DNA from: Distichodus sexfasciatus
Taxonomy: Eukaryota > Chordata > Actinopteri > Characiformes > Distichodontidae
DNA: 64,000 nucleotides
Assembly: GCA_032718565.1 (NCBI GenBank)
Contig: JAVGVS010000492.1
Coordinates: 186,001-250,000, forward strand
Direction: 5' to 3'
Positions 1 through 13,800 of this stretch are shown here, piece by piece. Numbering within the stretch: the stretch's first letter is position 1; each line of letters begins with the position of its first letter. The position numbers were made by a program, and so were the translations under genes. The notes below the pieces were generated by a model. That model was not told the origin of the DNA, did no database searches, and was given only the letters and a program-made list of their open reading frames with translations.

Positions 1-541
1 ACGAGCGTTTATGTTGCGTGGGGTAAAATTTTGGATTTTTTGTTTTTAGTGTTTTGAAACAGTGGAAGGTCTATACTGTACTGTTGTGAATAAATTTGGC
101 TGAAAAACTTACCCTTTCCATCCTAAAAACGTGACTTTCTTGAGGTGAGGAATTCAATTCCAGCAGAATGTTAAAAGTTTCTGTTTTGACCGCTCTACTT
201 CAATATTTACGGTAAATCCACTGGTTGACTAGCGTGAAGATATTTCTCCGGAATCCATCTTCGTCTCCCGAGTTCAGTTAACCTAACGCAGGTAGGCTAT
301 CCGTGTGGCTGTGAATGCAGCGTAGGCTACCGTAAATGCAAACGTAGCCGCGACCGCACCGAGCGTCTGTGAGTGCTACGGCGATAGTCAACTTCAAAGG
401 CAGATTTCTCCGTTTCTCACTTGGCGTGACAGGAGAAACCCGACTCCTTTGAATGTTGATATCTCAGTCATATGTCGTCCCATTCATTCCATATAGGTAT
501 TGTTTTGAAGCTTGATTTATGCCCTTTCATGAAAACATAAC
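1..541. other. prkcb intron sequence, no feature seen
   Basis: Downstream of exon 11 in the gene's direction. I see no kinase exon (the next should encode FYAAEIAIGLFF) and no repeat I recognise. Confidence 0.5.
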
Positions 542-1404
542 TAGGGATGCACTGAATATTCGGCCACCGAAAAATTTCGGGCGAAATTTCTTTCTAACGT
601 GACCGAAACAGTGACGACGCAAGCAACAACTGCAACCTGCACGCGCCAGTCTGGATTAGAGTCGACAAGTCTGCCGTGTGGGCGCATTTCGATATATCTA
701 AGAAAGACACATGGAAAGCCGTTTGTAAAGCGTGCAATGCCGAAATTTCTAGAGGGGGTGCATCCACAAAGACTTTCTCATCGTCTGGATTAATTTATCA
801 TATCAAATCAAAACATCCCGATCGCCATGCAGAGTATGAAGCATAGAAGAGGCAAGACCCTTCGAGCACACCCACTCCGTCTGTGGCGGACGTTTTTGAA
901 AAGGCAAGAAAGCTTTCATTTTAGTGTTTTAATACACGATTTTGTTATAGGCCTACAGAGAATGTTGTTATATCTTTCAACAGTTTTTAGAGCACTTGTT
1001 CTGAATGCACTTTGTTCAGAATATTAAAATGCACTTGAATTCACTTGTTTTATGAGAGAAGATATTTAATTGTATAATATTTCAGCTGTCTTGCTTTTAG
1101 GCTATTCATGAGTGGGGCCAAGTAATATATTTTATTTCAAATTTTATTTTATATTGTGCATTGTTTGAATGCTGAATAAATATTTTCATAGTTTTGTAAC
1201 AGATTTATTCCTTGCCATGAATATTAATTTATGCAATTGCAATGCTTGACTTTCGTGAGGTAAGTACACACAGCCCCAGCCATAACGGCAACATTACAAA
1301 ACATTGGTATAATAATTTATTTCGGTGTTTCGGTTTTCGGCCAAGTGTTTCCTCATTTTCGGTTTTCGGTTTCAGCCAAAAAAAATCATTCCGGTTCATC
1401 CCTA
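542..1404 (+). mobile_element. hAT-type element with a ZBED/BED zinc-finger remnant
   Basis: The ends are imperfect inverted repeats, starting TAGGGATGCACTGAA and ending TTCCGGTTCATCCCTA. Flanking octamers AACATAAC and ATAATAAC match at 6 of 8 positions. Around 670-840, split across frames, the plus strand encodes a BED-finger remnant: WAHFDISKKDTWKAVCKACN followed by a shifted HIKSKHPDRHAEYEA. The rest of the transposase is missing, so this is a dead deletion derivative. Confidence 0.8.
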
Positions 1405-1674
1405 ATAATAACTCAATTTTGAAAATTTGCGACAAGCGACTGGTTTTGCCGTGGAGGATCACATTTTAGCATTTTACAATGTCCTACTTCAACGCTTATT
1501 TTGGTGAAAGTAACTCAAAAATAATGCAGTCGTGTGACGCTACAATTCAGAGACTAATACTGTAATGTAATGAATTACTTTGAACTAACAGCAACTACTC
1601 GTATATTTTGTCCCACTCTGATTATCATATTGTCAGAACCTCATACCAAACCATACCTCATAATGACACTCATG

Positions 1675-1710
<36 letters not shown>

Positions 1711-1717
1711 TGCTTAC

Positions 1718-1809
1718 ACAGCATGGGGCTCCTTGAATTTTCCCACTTGCTGGATGTGGTACATCAGGTCACCACCATTAATGTACTCCATCACGAAATA
1801 CAAACGGTC
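1718..1809 (-). CDS. prkcb: prkcb exon 11 (kinase hinge region)
   Basis: This 92-nt exon encodes DRLYFVMEYINGGDLMYHIQ and then QVGKFKEPHA, with a split valine codon. It holds the gatekeeper and hinge segment. Acceptor GTGTAG, donor GTAAGC. (CA)n repeats lie within about 25 nt on both sides. No further kinase exon was recognised between 1 and 1717. Confidence 0.96.
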
Positions 1810-4800
1810 CTACACGCACACATGCACACACACACACACACACACAATATGAAATCTACACTGATCAGCTATAACATTATGAGCTAATATCGTGTAGGTT
1901 TGCAGCTTCATACACAACAAACTAGGGCTGTGCAATATGACCAAAATATCAGATCCCGAAGTCATTTTATATCCTGATAACTACATATCACAATGAAGAA
2001 CATTTTCTGTGTATTCAGTGGAACTTTCAGGAGTAAAGTCTCGTGTTTGTGCATGTTCATGCCTGTACTTGTGCTCCAAACACTCTGTACTCTTGTTTTG
2101 AAAATGCAGCTTTTTGCAGCACTCTAGTGACTTGAGGTCAAATGCCGCTTTGTATGCTGTGAAATGGCGTTTTGTGACACAATAAACAAACAATCGAGTA
2201 CAATATGAAAAGACTTTTACATTTTGTCATAGGATATGTCAGCATTTTGCACAGCCCTACAACACACTGTAGTGAACTAAAGAACTGAACAGAAGAAGCC
2301 TTTATCAGGTGAAACGTCTTAAACAACTTTGAAAATAAGTCCAGTTGCCTTCGATTCCAGCTCTCGAGATTACCATGTCCTTCACAACTGAGAACTTACA
2401 GCGACTTGAGCAAAGTAGTCAAAAATCTAAGCAACAACTTCCTCTCCATCTGACATAAGCAGGAGTTGTAAGGTGTGTGTGTGTGTGCTGCGTACCATAG
2501 TCTGAAAACAAGAATGCAGCTGTGTGAGGAATGGTGGTTTTCCAGAAAGAGCTAGAACTCTCTTCTCCACCATGGTGCACTCCACATCGTCGTCCTGGAT
2601 CACCACGTCCTTCTTCAGGATCTTGATGGCATAAAGCTCGTCCGTCCCCTTACGCTCCGCTAGCATCACCTAGAGACGGAGAAAACGGGTTATAGAGCTA
2701 TAGCTGAGTTTTGATGGGCCTTTTCTCTTTTAGCCTGTGCCACTTTTCCCTGCTGCTCAGCTTTTCTTGTTGTTAAGGTGGTAAATGTATGTACATGAAT
2801 GAACGAATGCACTAAACACTGTTGAAATTCGATTGACTTGTACTTTTTATTTGACAATAGGGCCGTGCGATATGACGATGAAGGAATTAAACGTCTGTCA
2901 TTTCATATGACACTTGTTTATTTCGTGCTGTGGCAAAAGACACTGTTTACAGCAGTATTTCTTGATGGTGTGAATGAGGATTTGCAGTAGTTACTATGGA
3001 GATGTAGACACAGAGAATACCATGGTGTTATATTTGTGCCTTAATTCTGGTGTCTGCGCTCGACTCTGTCCACGCATGCACTCGAAAGACTCCACACCCT
3101 CACGCTCAGATCTGTGGAACGCCAAAGATGCCGCAGTTCGCCTTAAAGGCACCTTACTAGAGCACAGTAAAAAGTGCCACCTTTTAAAGCCACTTTACGG
3201 CGTAAAAAGTAGCGTTTGACCACAAGCCATTAGTCAACGGTGAATTTCAACGGTGTATATGGAAGTGTAAAAAACGGGTGTTTTACTGTCAACTGTCAAA
3301 AATATAGGCAAATTGTGGTACCTTGAAATGTGGCAACATGAAATGTTTGAGCGCACACAGACGAGATTTTGTGTGCAAAATTCCACACAGAATTTACAGA
3401 AAATGTATTAAATCGTTATCGGGTTATGAATTGACTTGGGAATATGAGATTTTGCTCATATCGCACAGCTCTAGTTACGGACTTAGTTTAAAACAGCGTT
3501 TCTCAATCCCAGTCCTCGCGGCCCACGGCTCTGCACATATTCGGTATTTCCTGCACTGTCGCACGCTGGTCCTACGTTGCTAATTAACTAATCAGTAGCA
3601 TCAGCTGTGCTGTGGGTCGGGAATGTCGAATCTGTGCAGACCGGTGGTCCGTGAGGACTGGGATTGAGAAACGCTGGTTTAAAAGGACAATTTTAGCTAC
3701 GTGAATGAATGCCGTTCACCCTTTACCTTTCCGAAGCTCCCTTTGCCCAGCACCATGACAAAGTTGAAGTCGGAGAGCTTGACCCGGTCCTGGTTGCCGT
3801 TGGCGTCGTATTTGGAGATGTCGTTGGACGATGAGCTGTCCGTGATCTTATTGCCGGGACCGATTCTAGCCCTCTGAGAGGAACGAGACGAGAGTGGTTA
3901 TAAAGAACGAACGAGAGACTAATGAGACGAACGAGAGTAACGAGAATGCAATTCGGAATGAAGGTTCAACCTCAAATTTCTGTCGTAGTTCTTCGTTGCC
4001 TTCCTCGCTGTCGAGATGGACTGGCACGTTGAAGTATTCCCCTTCTTCCTGGCCCAATAATTTGTACCTGTAACACCCACACAGAGCGTGTGTCTCTGGA
4101 AAAGTTCTGAAAAACTGAACACTTTAATGCAGTCCAGCTGGTTTTAAGTGGAAACAGTTGTTGTCCTCAGAAGCAGCTTGGAAAACGTGGCTTGAAATGG
4201 TTTTCCAGGACACTTTGGTCTCAGAAGCTGTTTTTGATTGAACCCAAACTGTTCAGTCCTTGACTCTGTTTTTGAGGCCAAACCACTGTATGACTGACCC
4301 TTAGTCATTTTAAACAGCTTCTAAATGTTTTTAAAACCAAATCTGGATAGTTAGACGGTTTGCAACTTCAGGGGGTTAATTGTGCTTTATAGACTGATGT
4401 TAGACTTTTGACCATCTAACTAGGGATGCCTGATATGGCAAATTTTGGCCGATATCCCATATTTTCATGCTTACATCTGCCAGTACCGATAAATGAGTGA
4501 GCACGTAAAGACAAGACATTTTGCTCGCCAAAGTTCCACTGCACGCTCAGAATTTTGGAACAAAAATAACACCGTAGTTCTGACATTCCTAACACTGTGC
4601 CACGTCAAGCGAGCGTGAACGCACAGTGGAGCGAGGGCAGAGCATTTCCAGTGAAGTGCACAACATTTTAAGAAAAAGTCACTTCCCGTCCTATGTAGTG
4701 TATCAAGTCCAAAAGGGCACATGTGGCACTTCAGGTGCACTACCTAGTGCGTAGAGAGCCGTTAAGCTACAACCCCGGTTATTTCCTGAGATGCATACTA

Positions 4801-7800
4801 CCATACAGAAAAGTATGATAAGAGAGCCTTACCTACCATACTACTAAGTGCGGCAGTGTGCGACTCAGGACACAGCTCACATTCGCTAAGTGAGGCAAAC
4901 GCACAGTTTAGTTTGCCGCGTTGAGCACGTAAAGACGAGATAGTGCTCATAAGCGTTCCACTGCGTGCGCAGAATTTTGGCCCAAAATAACGCCATACAT
5001 TTTAAGACAGAAGGTGCCGGCTGTATAAAATCCCAACTTGACTTTGGACATGTCTGGCACAAGTGCTATCTTTCCAACGTACAACCAATGCGTCATCAAA
5101 TATCAGCTGAAAATACTGGAAAAATCTAAGTATTGGTCCGATGCTGATCACTTAATTCTGATCGAATCCGATATTATCGTGCATCCCTACATCTAACACC
5201 AGCTCATAAAGCCACATTTAGTTTGGAAAAGCATCAACAGGCATCTTAAGAGGTTTTTTGGCCAAGCTGCATTTTTGTTTTAGACGCTTGACCAGCCGGT
5301 TCTACCTACCAGCCGCTGACTCCTTGTTTCTGAAGCTCGGAGACGCCGAACGACAAGGAGCCCATGAAGTCGTTCCTGCTGGTCAAATCCCAGTCCCACA
5401 CCTCCACGGACAAACGCCTGTCCTTATCGGCCTCCCGCAGGTTGCTACGGGAAACGCACACAAAACAGACAGCGTCTTTCAACCATCTCTGACATCTCAC
5501 CAAAGATGCCGTGAATCGGTTGGTTTTATTTTACGTACAAGGTGAAGGTTTCGTTCCAGGTGGGGTTGAGGGAGCACTTGATGGTTTTGGTCTTCTGTTT
5601 GCTCTCGCTCTTGGGGTCCGGGATCAGCTTGAGCTTCACGTATGGGTCCGACAAGCCGTTGGGGTCCATGGGCACCAAATTGCGGGCTTCCCCAACTGTC
5701 GCAGACAAGAGAAGAGGGTAGGAAAGGGTGCGGTTGGCCATGTTTAGATGAAATTGTTGCTGATGATTTGTTTGGGATAAGGCTAAGAGAATTTCCACGA
5801 TCTGGAATGGTGCTGCTTTTGAGTGCGGCTGATGTAAGGTTGTTATTGTAAAATTGACTGTAGGGCTGCAACAAATGACTATTTTTGTAATCGAGTAAGC
5901 TATCGATTATTTTATCGATTAATCGAGTAATCGGATTTTAAAAAATGTAAATAAAAATGACGATACATTTGTTATTAGTCTTATTGTAGTGTGAGTAGAA
6001 GTTAGATATATACGCGTTATTTTGTTGTATTCAATTGAAAATGAAGAAACATGAAGTTCAAGGGTCATTTTGAACCAATTTGGCCAATAAAATGAGTTGC
6101 TTTTGGCCTTTCTGGAAGAGAACTGCATTTTCCACAATCCCCCGCGCACGCCTCGGAGCCGCGTCACAATAAAGGGTTCAGCGCGTTCCGGAACGAACGA
6201 TGAAAAAATCAATGGGAAAATCTTAATAAATGTCTGTATTGTGAGTGGAACGCTGGTTGATGTGGTTATTTATCAGCTAAATTACGCGTTTTGTCTGTAA
6301 TAAAGGGGACGTTTTGACGGAAACGGAGCGTTTTAGCGAGTAATGGCACTTACAAACAGCGTGCGTGTTTACATCGGAAAAAAATGTCATTTATGCGTTT
6401 TTATGCATTACTTCTGTTTTTGTGCACGGAATATCTCACAAATACGTTCACACACAGAGGGATCTATTCTCGCCTCGATCGCGCCACTGAAAATATTGTG
6501 CGTCATTAATAAGCGTCTGTGTGAAACACAAGCAGCATGCTGTAGCGATTTATATGACTTAAACGAAGCTTCGATTCCAGAAAAATTGCCTTGACCATTT
6601 TTTGTAATCGAATTATTCGAGTTATTCATTTCAGCTCTAATTGACTGTGTTCTTAGGAGTGAGCTTAATTTGTTTTACTGTTTTAGTTGAACAGCAGCAT
6701 GGGCCAACAGATGATGTTTAGGTGTTCCTCATAGAAGTCGACCGATATTGTTTCTCAGGGCCGATTTCGATACCGAAACACCAACCTCAGCGGAAACTCT
6801 TCTCTTTCTCACAGCTCGTGTGTGTGTGGTGTGAGTGACAACTAGACTTCAGCGTTGACTGGCTACTACTACGCGTGTGACATACAGTGTTGGGGCGTAA
6901 CGGAATACGTGTACCGGTGTTACGTATTTAGAATACAAAATATGAGTAACTGTATTCCGTTACAGCTACCGTTTAAATGTGATAATTAGAATACAGTTAC
7001 TTTGTTGAAATAAATGGATTACACGGCGGTCTTTTCCTGTTTCACATGTTAGGCTATCCCCTCTCTATCCCCTCTGTAATTTTGGTAATTCCACGCATTG
7101 CCGGAAACCCAAACAAAACACGCAATAAGAGGCTCTAATGTAAGCATCCTGTTAATGTTGGTGGCGTCAGTTACACAATGGACCCGGAGCAGCACAACAG
7201 AGCCAGCAGTGCCCGGGCAGGAATGCATTTCTTACTCGCAAATTTCATCTTTGCTCCTTTACAGTAAATATATTGTTTATTCGGGGAGATTTGGGTTGAA
7301 CAGCCAACTGGTAGAGAAAAACAAACAAGAATTTGCAGGACGTGATTGCTACATTCATGTAGTTGTAAAAAGCATGACAGTATATTAAGTAACCCAAAGT
7401 ATTCAGAATACGTTACTCACACTGAGTAACTTAACGGAATACGTTTCAAACTACATTTTGGGGCATGTATTCTGTAATCTGTAGTGGAATACATTTTACA
7501 AGTAACCTTCCCAACACTGGTGACATATAGCCAGAGACTGTTTTGAGCGGGACGTTAAATGAAGCAGCGAGTCAAGAGCAAACGGCACAGAGTGAAGAGA
7601 CGGTAGTGGAGCCACAGTAGCGCACCTTGTAATTATTTAATATCACTGATGGTCAAAATTAAACACTGATACTGATAATCAGCAAAACCCCTAAAATTGG
7701 CCCCCGGTAATCCGTCAACCCTTTACATAGAAATTTGACTTGACTTTTCGATTGAGGGTTTAAACCCAAATCTTTTCAGAACGCGCAAGCAAACTCCAGT

Positions 7801-10800
7801 TATCGCCTTTTATGCGTTGAGACAAATGAAGTGAAGAACACTTTATTTATCTCAACATATAAATGCTTCATACAGAAGTTTCGTTGGTGGCTGTTGGTGG
7901 TCCGGCGGTTAGAATACTCGTCTCTGGACCATGAGGTTGTGAGATTTTTTGGGATTACGTGGGAATGTGTGCCATGTCGCCTATTTACTGGATGCCGCGC
8001 CACTTCTCGAGTTTAGCACTGCAAAATATCTTTAAGAGGATGCTGGTCATGCAAATCCACCGCATGGTCATGCAAAACAGCCACAGCGCTTTATAGCGAA
8101 GCAGACCTCTGTTTTAAAAACTACAAGGTTTGCTTTTGGCCACTGAGGTTTTGGTTATGGTTAGTATCATTTATTCATAGTGGGAGTCAATGGAGGTACC
8201 TCAACATGACAGTTGTGTGTGTGTGTGTGTGTGTGTGAGAGAGTGAACAGAAAGCATGAGGGTTGATCGTTGGCTAATTAATCACATGATGCCCTTCTCA
8301 TTTTTTACAGGAGTGTGTTTTGTGTGAGTGGAGCTCTGTAAAACTCACTCCTATAAAGACGTGGGGCGTTTGAATAATTTGCTTTAGCAAAATTAATGCC
8401 AAAATTCCAGCTCCACTCGACGCAGATGGCACTTTATCGTGGTCATTTCCCTAGCTGACGTCCCGCTGATGTAAATATATTTAAAATCTTTCTTGCGAAT
8501 TGTTTGCTGTGCCATGCAGCAGCGTTTATGGTAGAAATCTGAAGATGGGTATCTGATGGGTTAATCTGATCAAACGTTAGCTTCACTAATCCCAGGCCTC
8601 CTTCCTGAAACATATTATTCCGGAGTAAAACTATGGGTCCCACTTATGGGTAGGGATTATCTGTCATTGTGAAAACAACACAGCACACCGTGAAGTTTGA
8701 CCTCTGCATTGACCCATCCGTAAAGGAGTACTGGATGGAATTGGATGATCAGGAGCAGTGGATGATTGGAAAGTCGCTGGTTCAAGTCCAGGACGGGTAA
8801 AGGTACCACTAAGGTACTTATGAGCAAGGTACCGTCCTCAAGTACGGCTCCTCGGGTGCTGCCCTTGTTGCTGCCCACAACTTCTTCACGGATGGGTCAA
8901 ATGCAGAGGTCACATTTTTGTTGTGGTGTTGTGCCGTGCTGTGTTCATAATCACAAATAATCACTCACTTAAATTCTTGAATTTAGGCGGTTACTGAAGG
9001 AGTGACAGAAGGAGGTTCCTCAAGTCCAAGTGCTGACCACCAAACCAGCTGATCCCAGACCAGTTCGGGTTGTGATGAGAATGTGATCCGGACCGAAGAC
9101 CAGCAGGAGCGCTGTGCATGATGGGTTTTAACAGACTGCTGAGTTCAGGAGATGCAAAACGAGTTAGCGTGAATCAGCTGTGTAATTGAACATTCTGAAT
9201 TTGTCTGGATAATTACCTTCTGAAGCTAGATTTTTGGAGAGTTTTCAAATCATAAATACAGAATAGACGTAGTCAGATGAACCTTCTTTCATCCTGAGTG
9301 CAGCAGCCATCAATATTACAGCTCTGATACTCTTGACCCCTGCTGTTAGGTCTTTAAACGATGCTCTTAAGCGCGTAAGGGCCCGGGGGGACGATCGTGT
9401 TTGATGGAGAATCTATTTGTGGGTTTGTTATTATAGATTGGTGTTATAGTCCCGGGGCTTGGATTCAAAGTGGGACATGTGCACGCTGTTTGCAGGAACA
9501 CTTGTTTGGCTTTTATATCCGAAACGTCTATTTATCAGCAAATGTAAAAGTTTCAAATAATTAAATAACTTTTTGTGGCTCGGACAAAAGCATCTGCGTG
9601 AGAAGTGGAGCACAGTTTAACACAGTAAATACAAACTTACTGTATTATTTACATTACGTAATGTCTACATTACTGACCCTAACCCTATATCTCTTGTTAT
9701 GTAATGTATAAATGTACTATATCACTTCCATTATGTATAACTTGTTGTATCCCTTCCTTTATATAAAGTATAAATTCATTATATCAATTCTGCTATATAA
9801 TGTATAAATTAACTGTTAAGACTTCAATTATATAATGTATAAATTTACTATTTTACTGGTGTTATATACATACATACATACATACATACAGATACAGTAT
9901 ATATACTTTTGCACAGTACTGTACATATATATATATATATACACACATGTACAGTACTATGCAAAAGTTTTAGGCAGGTGTGAAAAAATGCTGTAAACAA
10001 AGAATGCTTTCAAAAATGGAAGTGTTAATCATTTATTTTCATCAGTCAACAAAATGCAGTGAATGAACAAAAGAGAAATCTAAATCAAATCAATATTTGG
10101 TGTGATCACCCTTTGCCTTCAAAACAGCATCAGTTCTTCTAGGTTCACTTGTACACAGTTTTTGAAGGAACTCGGCTGGTAGGTTGTTCCAAACATCTTG
10201 GAGAACTAACCACAGATCTATAATCCTATAATCCTACAAAATAATATAATGACTATAATCCTACAAAATAATAGAATGACTATAATCCTACAAAATCCCT
10301 GACTTTGTGCAAGTGTACCTAGAAGAATTGATGCTGGTTTGAAGGCTAAAGGTAGTAACACCAAATATTGATTTGATTTAGATTTTTCTTTTGTTCGCTC
10401 ACTTTGCACTTTGTAAATTGATAAAAATAAACAATCATTATTTATATTTCTGAAAGCATTCTTTGTTTACAGCATTTTTTCACACCTGCCTAAAACTTTT
10501 GCACAGTACTGTACATTTACTGTATTACTTGTTATATAATGTATATAATTTGCTATATTACGTTATAAAATGGATATAATTTACTATATTACATTAATGT
10601 ATAGATTTACTGTATTTCATAAATTCAAAAGAACAAAAGTGTGCATTTCTATAATTAATGTTATTAATACTAGTATATTGGTGTTATATTGTTTGTCATT
10701 TCTATGATAAAAAATCCATTTAAAAAAAATCAGCAACTAATTTAAGAAAAATAGCCAAACATCTTCCTTCTCTTGCTGCAGACACATCCCACTCCTGGTA

Positions 10801-13800
10801 CGTTGTGATAGGGTGAGAACATGTGTGTGTATGTGTTTGTATGTGTGTGAGTGAGTCTTACTGGTTACGGTGAGTGTGTTGCTCTTGATGTCAGCGCTGA
10901 TGTGCAGTCGCCCTCTCCTCTCGGTGTGGTCCGTCCCACACAGGCTGGGAACGTTGGTCACACAGCGCTTGTGAATGTTCATCATACAATCTGCATAAAC
11001 ACACCACACACACACACTTGGATTAAATGGAGATATTTATTACATTACATCTTTATGCATAACATTGTTTATGGTTTATTCTTCAATATTACACTTGTAT
11101 AATTTTAACTTCCTTAAAAACACAGTTAATAAAAATCTTTATGTTTAGAGTGAAGCTCCTGCAGTCCCTCACCTCCACACTAGAGGCCAGCGTGTGCAGA
11201 CTTTCCATTAGGTGCCACTTGTGGTTTTGTGCATGAATGACGTTTGGCTGGGGTTTTTTTCCGTGTGTGTGTGTGTACTTACTGTCACATTTCATCCCTT
11301 GGTGTATAAGTCCGTAAAGAAGAGAGCCGCAGTGATCGCAGAACGTAGGGCTGGAGTAGGTGTGCACTTTAAACTTGTGTTTGCTGCGGGGGTCCTGTCT
11401 CACACACACACACACATTTGCATTTACTGTCACGTCTCGACAAAGTAGGGCAGGGTAATTTACACAAGGCCACGATATGAACGATACTTTTAAACGCACT
11501 GCTTAAAAATAAAGCAGGCATGTTCAAAGTCTGACTGCGGGCCGTACATCAGTCCGTGAGTAGCCCTCGGGCCGGACGTTGGACATACCTGCTTTATTTT
11601 CTGCTTTATACTGTATTTTATGGCATTATTTTTGTTGCTGAAATTCTGACAGTGCAGTGGAACATTCGCAAGGAAACTCTCTTGTCTTTACACACTCAAC
11701 TCTTCCTGCTTGCGAGGTATAACGCTCAATTAATCGTGATATTGATTTGAGGTCGTATCGCCCAGCCCTAGTCTGTAGCGTTAATTTCTGCAAATTGGGG
11801 CGCGTTTTGTATTTCTTGCACAAAATTCGTGAAGTCAATTGAATGCACAATGAATGCATATATTTTGTTTATTTCTTACCATTTCTTAGCAGTTTCTGTG
11901 CAGTTAGATCCAGATCATTTAATATACATAAATGAGTTACTTTTTGAGTTACATTTGACTGGAAAAGATATTGACAATGGTTTCAGAAATATTGCAATTT
12001 GAATCGTAGCTTAAAACAAGCATGTTAAAACATTTTTATTTTAAATTTTCCTAAATGTATTATTTGCTCCTACACTAGCTAGTTCCAGTCAGATAGCTGC
12101 ACTCATGCATTAATCTTTCTTGTGTTAATGTGTATTTTTATTTGTGCAAACAGATCCAAATGATTTCACATAAGAACGTAAATGAGTAAAACCGGATAGG
12201 AAAAAAAATCAAAGCATATCAACATTTAGTCCAAAGGTGTAGCGATTTGGATTTTGGGTCGTATCGCACAGCCCTGCTACAAAGCCACAGTTAGTGAAAA
12301 TTACAAGTGAAAAACTGTGCAAAGTTGAAGTCCGAATATTAGCAGCGTTGTTAATTAACTTCATTAACGAGCTGCACGGGTGGGAAGGTCCAAGTGCAGC
12401 GGTGTACTCATTGCTTCAGGGTAGAGTGTGTGTGTGTGCCCACGTAGTTTACATGTGCCCCTCTAATTGAGCCGTAACACAACCGACTGCCGTGTGCAGA
12501 TAGTCATACACAGGAAGTGTGTGTGTGTGTGTGTTTTGGGGTTTGGTAAGTGAGTGTGTGTGTGTGCGTGTGTGTGCTCACATGTTGGGAGGAAGCAAAG
12601 TTAAAAATAGACGTCAGAGAAAAAGAGAAAGAGATCACACTCCTTTGCGTGTGTGTGCGCCATACGTTGGAGATTCAAATTTCTTGGAACCATTTGTAGC
12701 ATGTTTTTAAAAATGTTGACAAGCGTTGCTGTTTACTGTCTAGTCAGGATGAGACGGCTTTAATCTGAAGAGGAGGTGTGTGTGTGTGTGTGTATGTGTG
12801 TGTGTGTAAGAGAGAGAGAGAAAGGTGTACACTTACGTCTGATGCAGGCCCCTTGTCGGCTCCGGGGCAGGAGAATGTGACAAACTCATGGCAGCGTTTG
12901 TGCACCACAAAGCAGCACACTGGAGAGTAGGACAGAGAGAGAGGAGATGGAGAGAGAGAGAAAGAGGGAGGCACAGCGACAGAGGAAAAGATAGAGAGAG
13001 ACAGGAAGGGACGGAGAAGGAGAAATAATGAGTGTGTGGAAGAGATGAAGAAAGAGAGGAAGGGGGATGTGGAGAGAGAGATAGGGACAGGGGAAAGAGA
13101 GAAAGGGGTAAAAGAAAGAATAATAGGAGAAAGAAGTGTGGACGTGAAAGAGGGATGATGGGAGAGTGGAGAGACAGAGAGAAGGAGGTATGTGGAAAGT
13201 TAGAGAGAGGAGAGAGATGGAGGGTGGTAGAGAGAGAGAGAGCGAGAGAGAAGGGGTAGAGAATGAGGGATGAGGAGGGAATGAGGGATGTAAAGAAGGA
13301 GAGAAAGATGGATGTGGCGCGAGATAGGGAGAGGGAAAGAAAGAGGGACGTGAAGAGAGAGAGAGAGAGGCATATGAGAGAGGGAGAGTTAGGGGTGAGA
13401 GAGAGAGAGAGAGGGATAGAGAGAACGAGGGAGGGAGAGCATCAGAGAAAGAGAGAGGAAGGGGAAATGAAGGAAGAGGGAGAGAGAGAAAGGAAGGTGG
13501 AGCGAGGGACAAGAGAGACGAGGAGAGAGAGAGAGAGATTGGGACGGGATAGGAGAGAAAAGGGTAAAAGAAAGAATAATAGGAGAAAAAGAGGGGTGGA
13601 CATGAAGGAGGGATGTGGAGAGAGAGAGAGAGGGGCATATGAGAGAGAGTGTGGAGGGAAAGAGAGAAGGAGGATGTGGAGGGATAGAGTGAGAGAGGGA
13701 TGGAGAGAAAGAGTGGTGATAAATAAGAGTGACACAATCTTCATTTTCAATACAATAAGTCATTGGAACAGTGACGGTTAGGGAGTTGTCCCCGTTATTG

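Noticed and set aside
1..1717. Further prkcb kinase exons
   Set aside because: No sequence encoding the expected FYAAEIAIGLFF, RDLKLDN or DFG segments was found, so these exons are taken to lie outside.
7880..7935. tRNA-like sequence GGTCCGGCGGTTAGAATACT
   Set aside because: Box-like motifs only. No cloverleaf could be drawn and it is likely an old SINE head.
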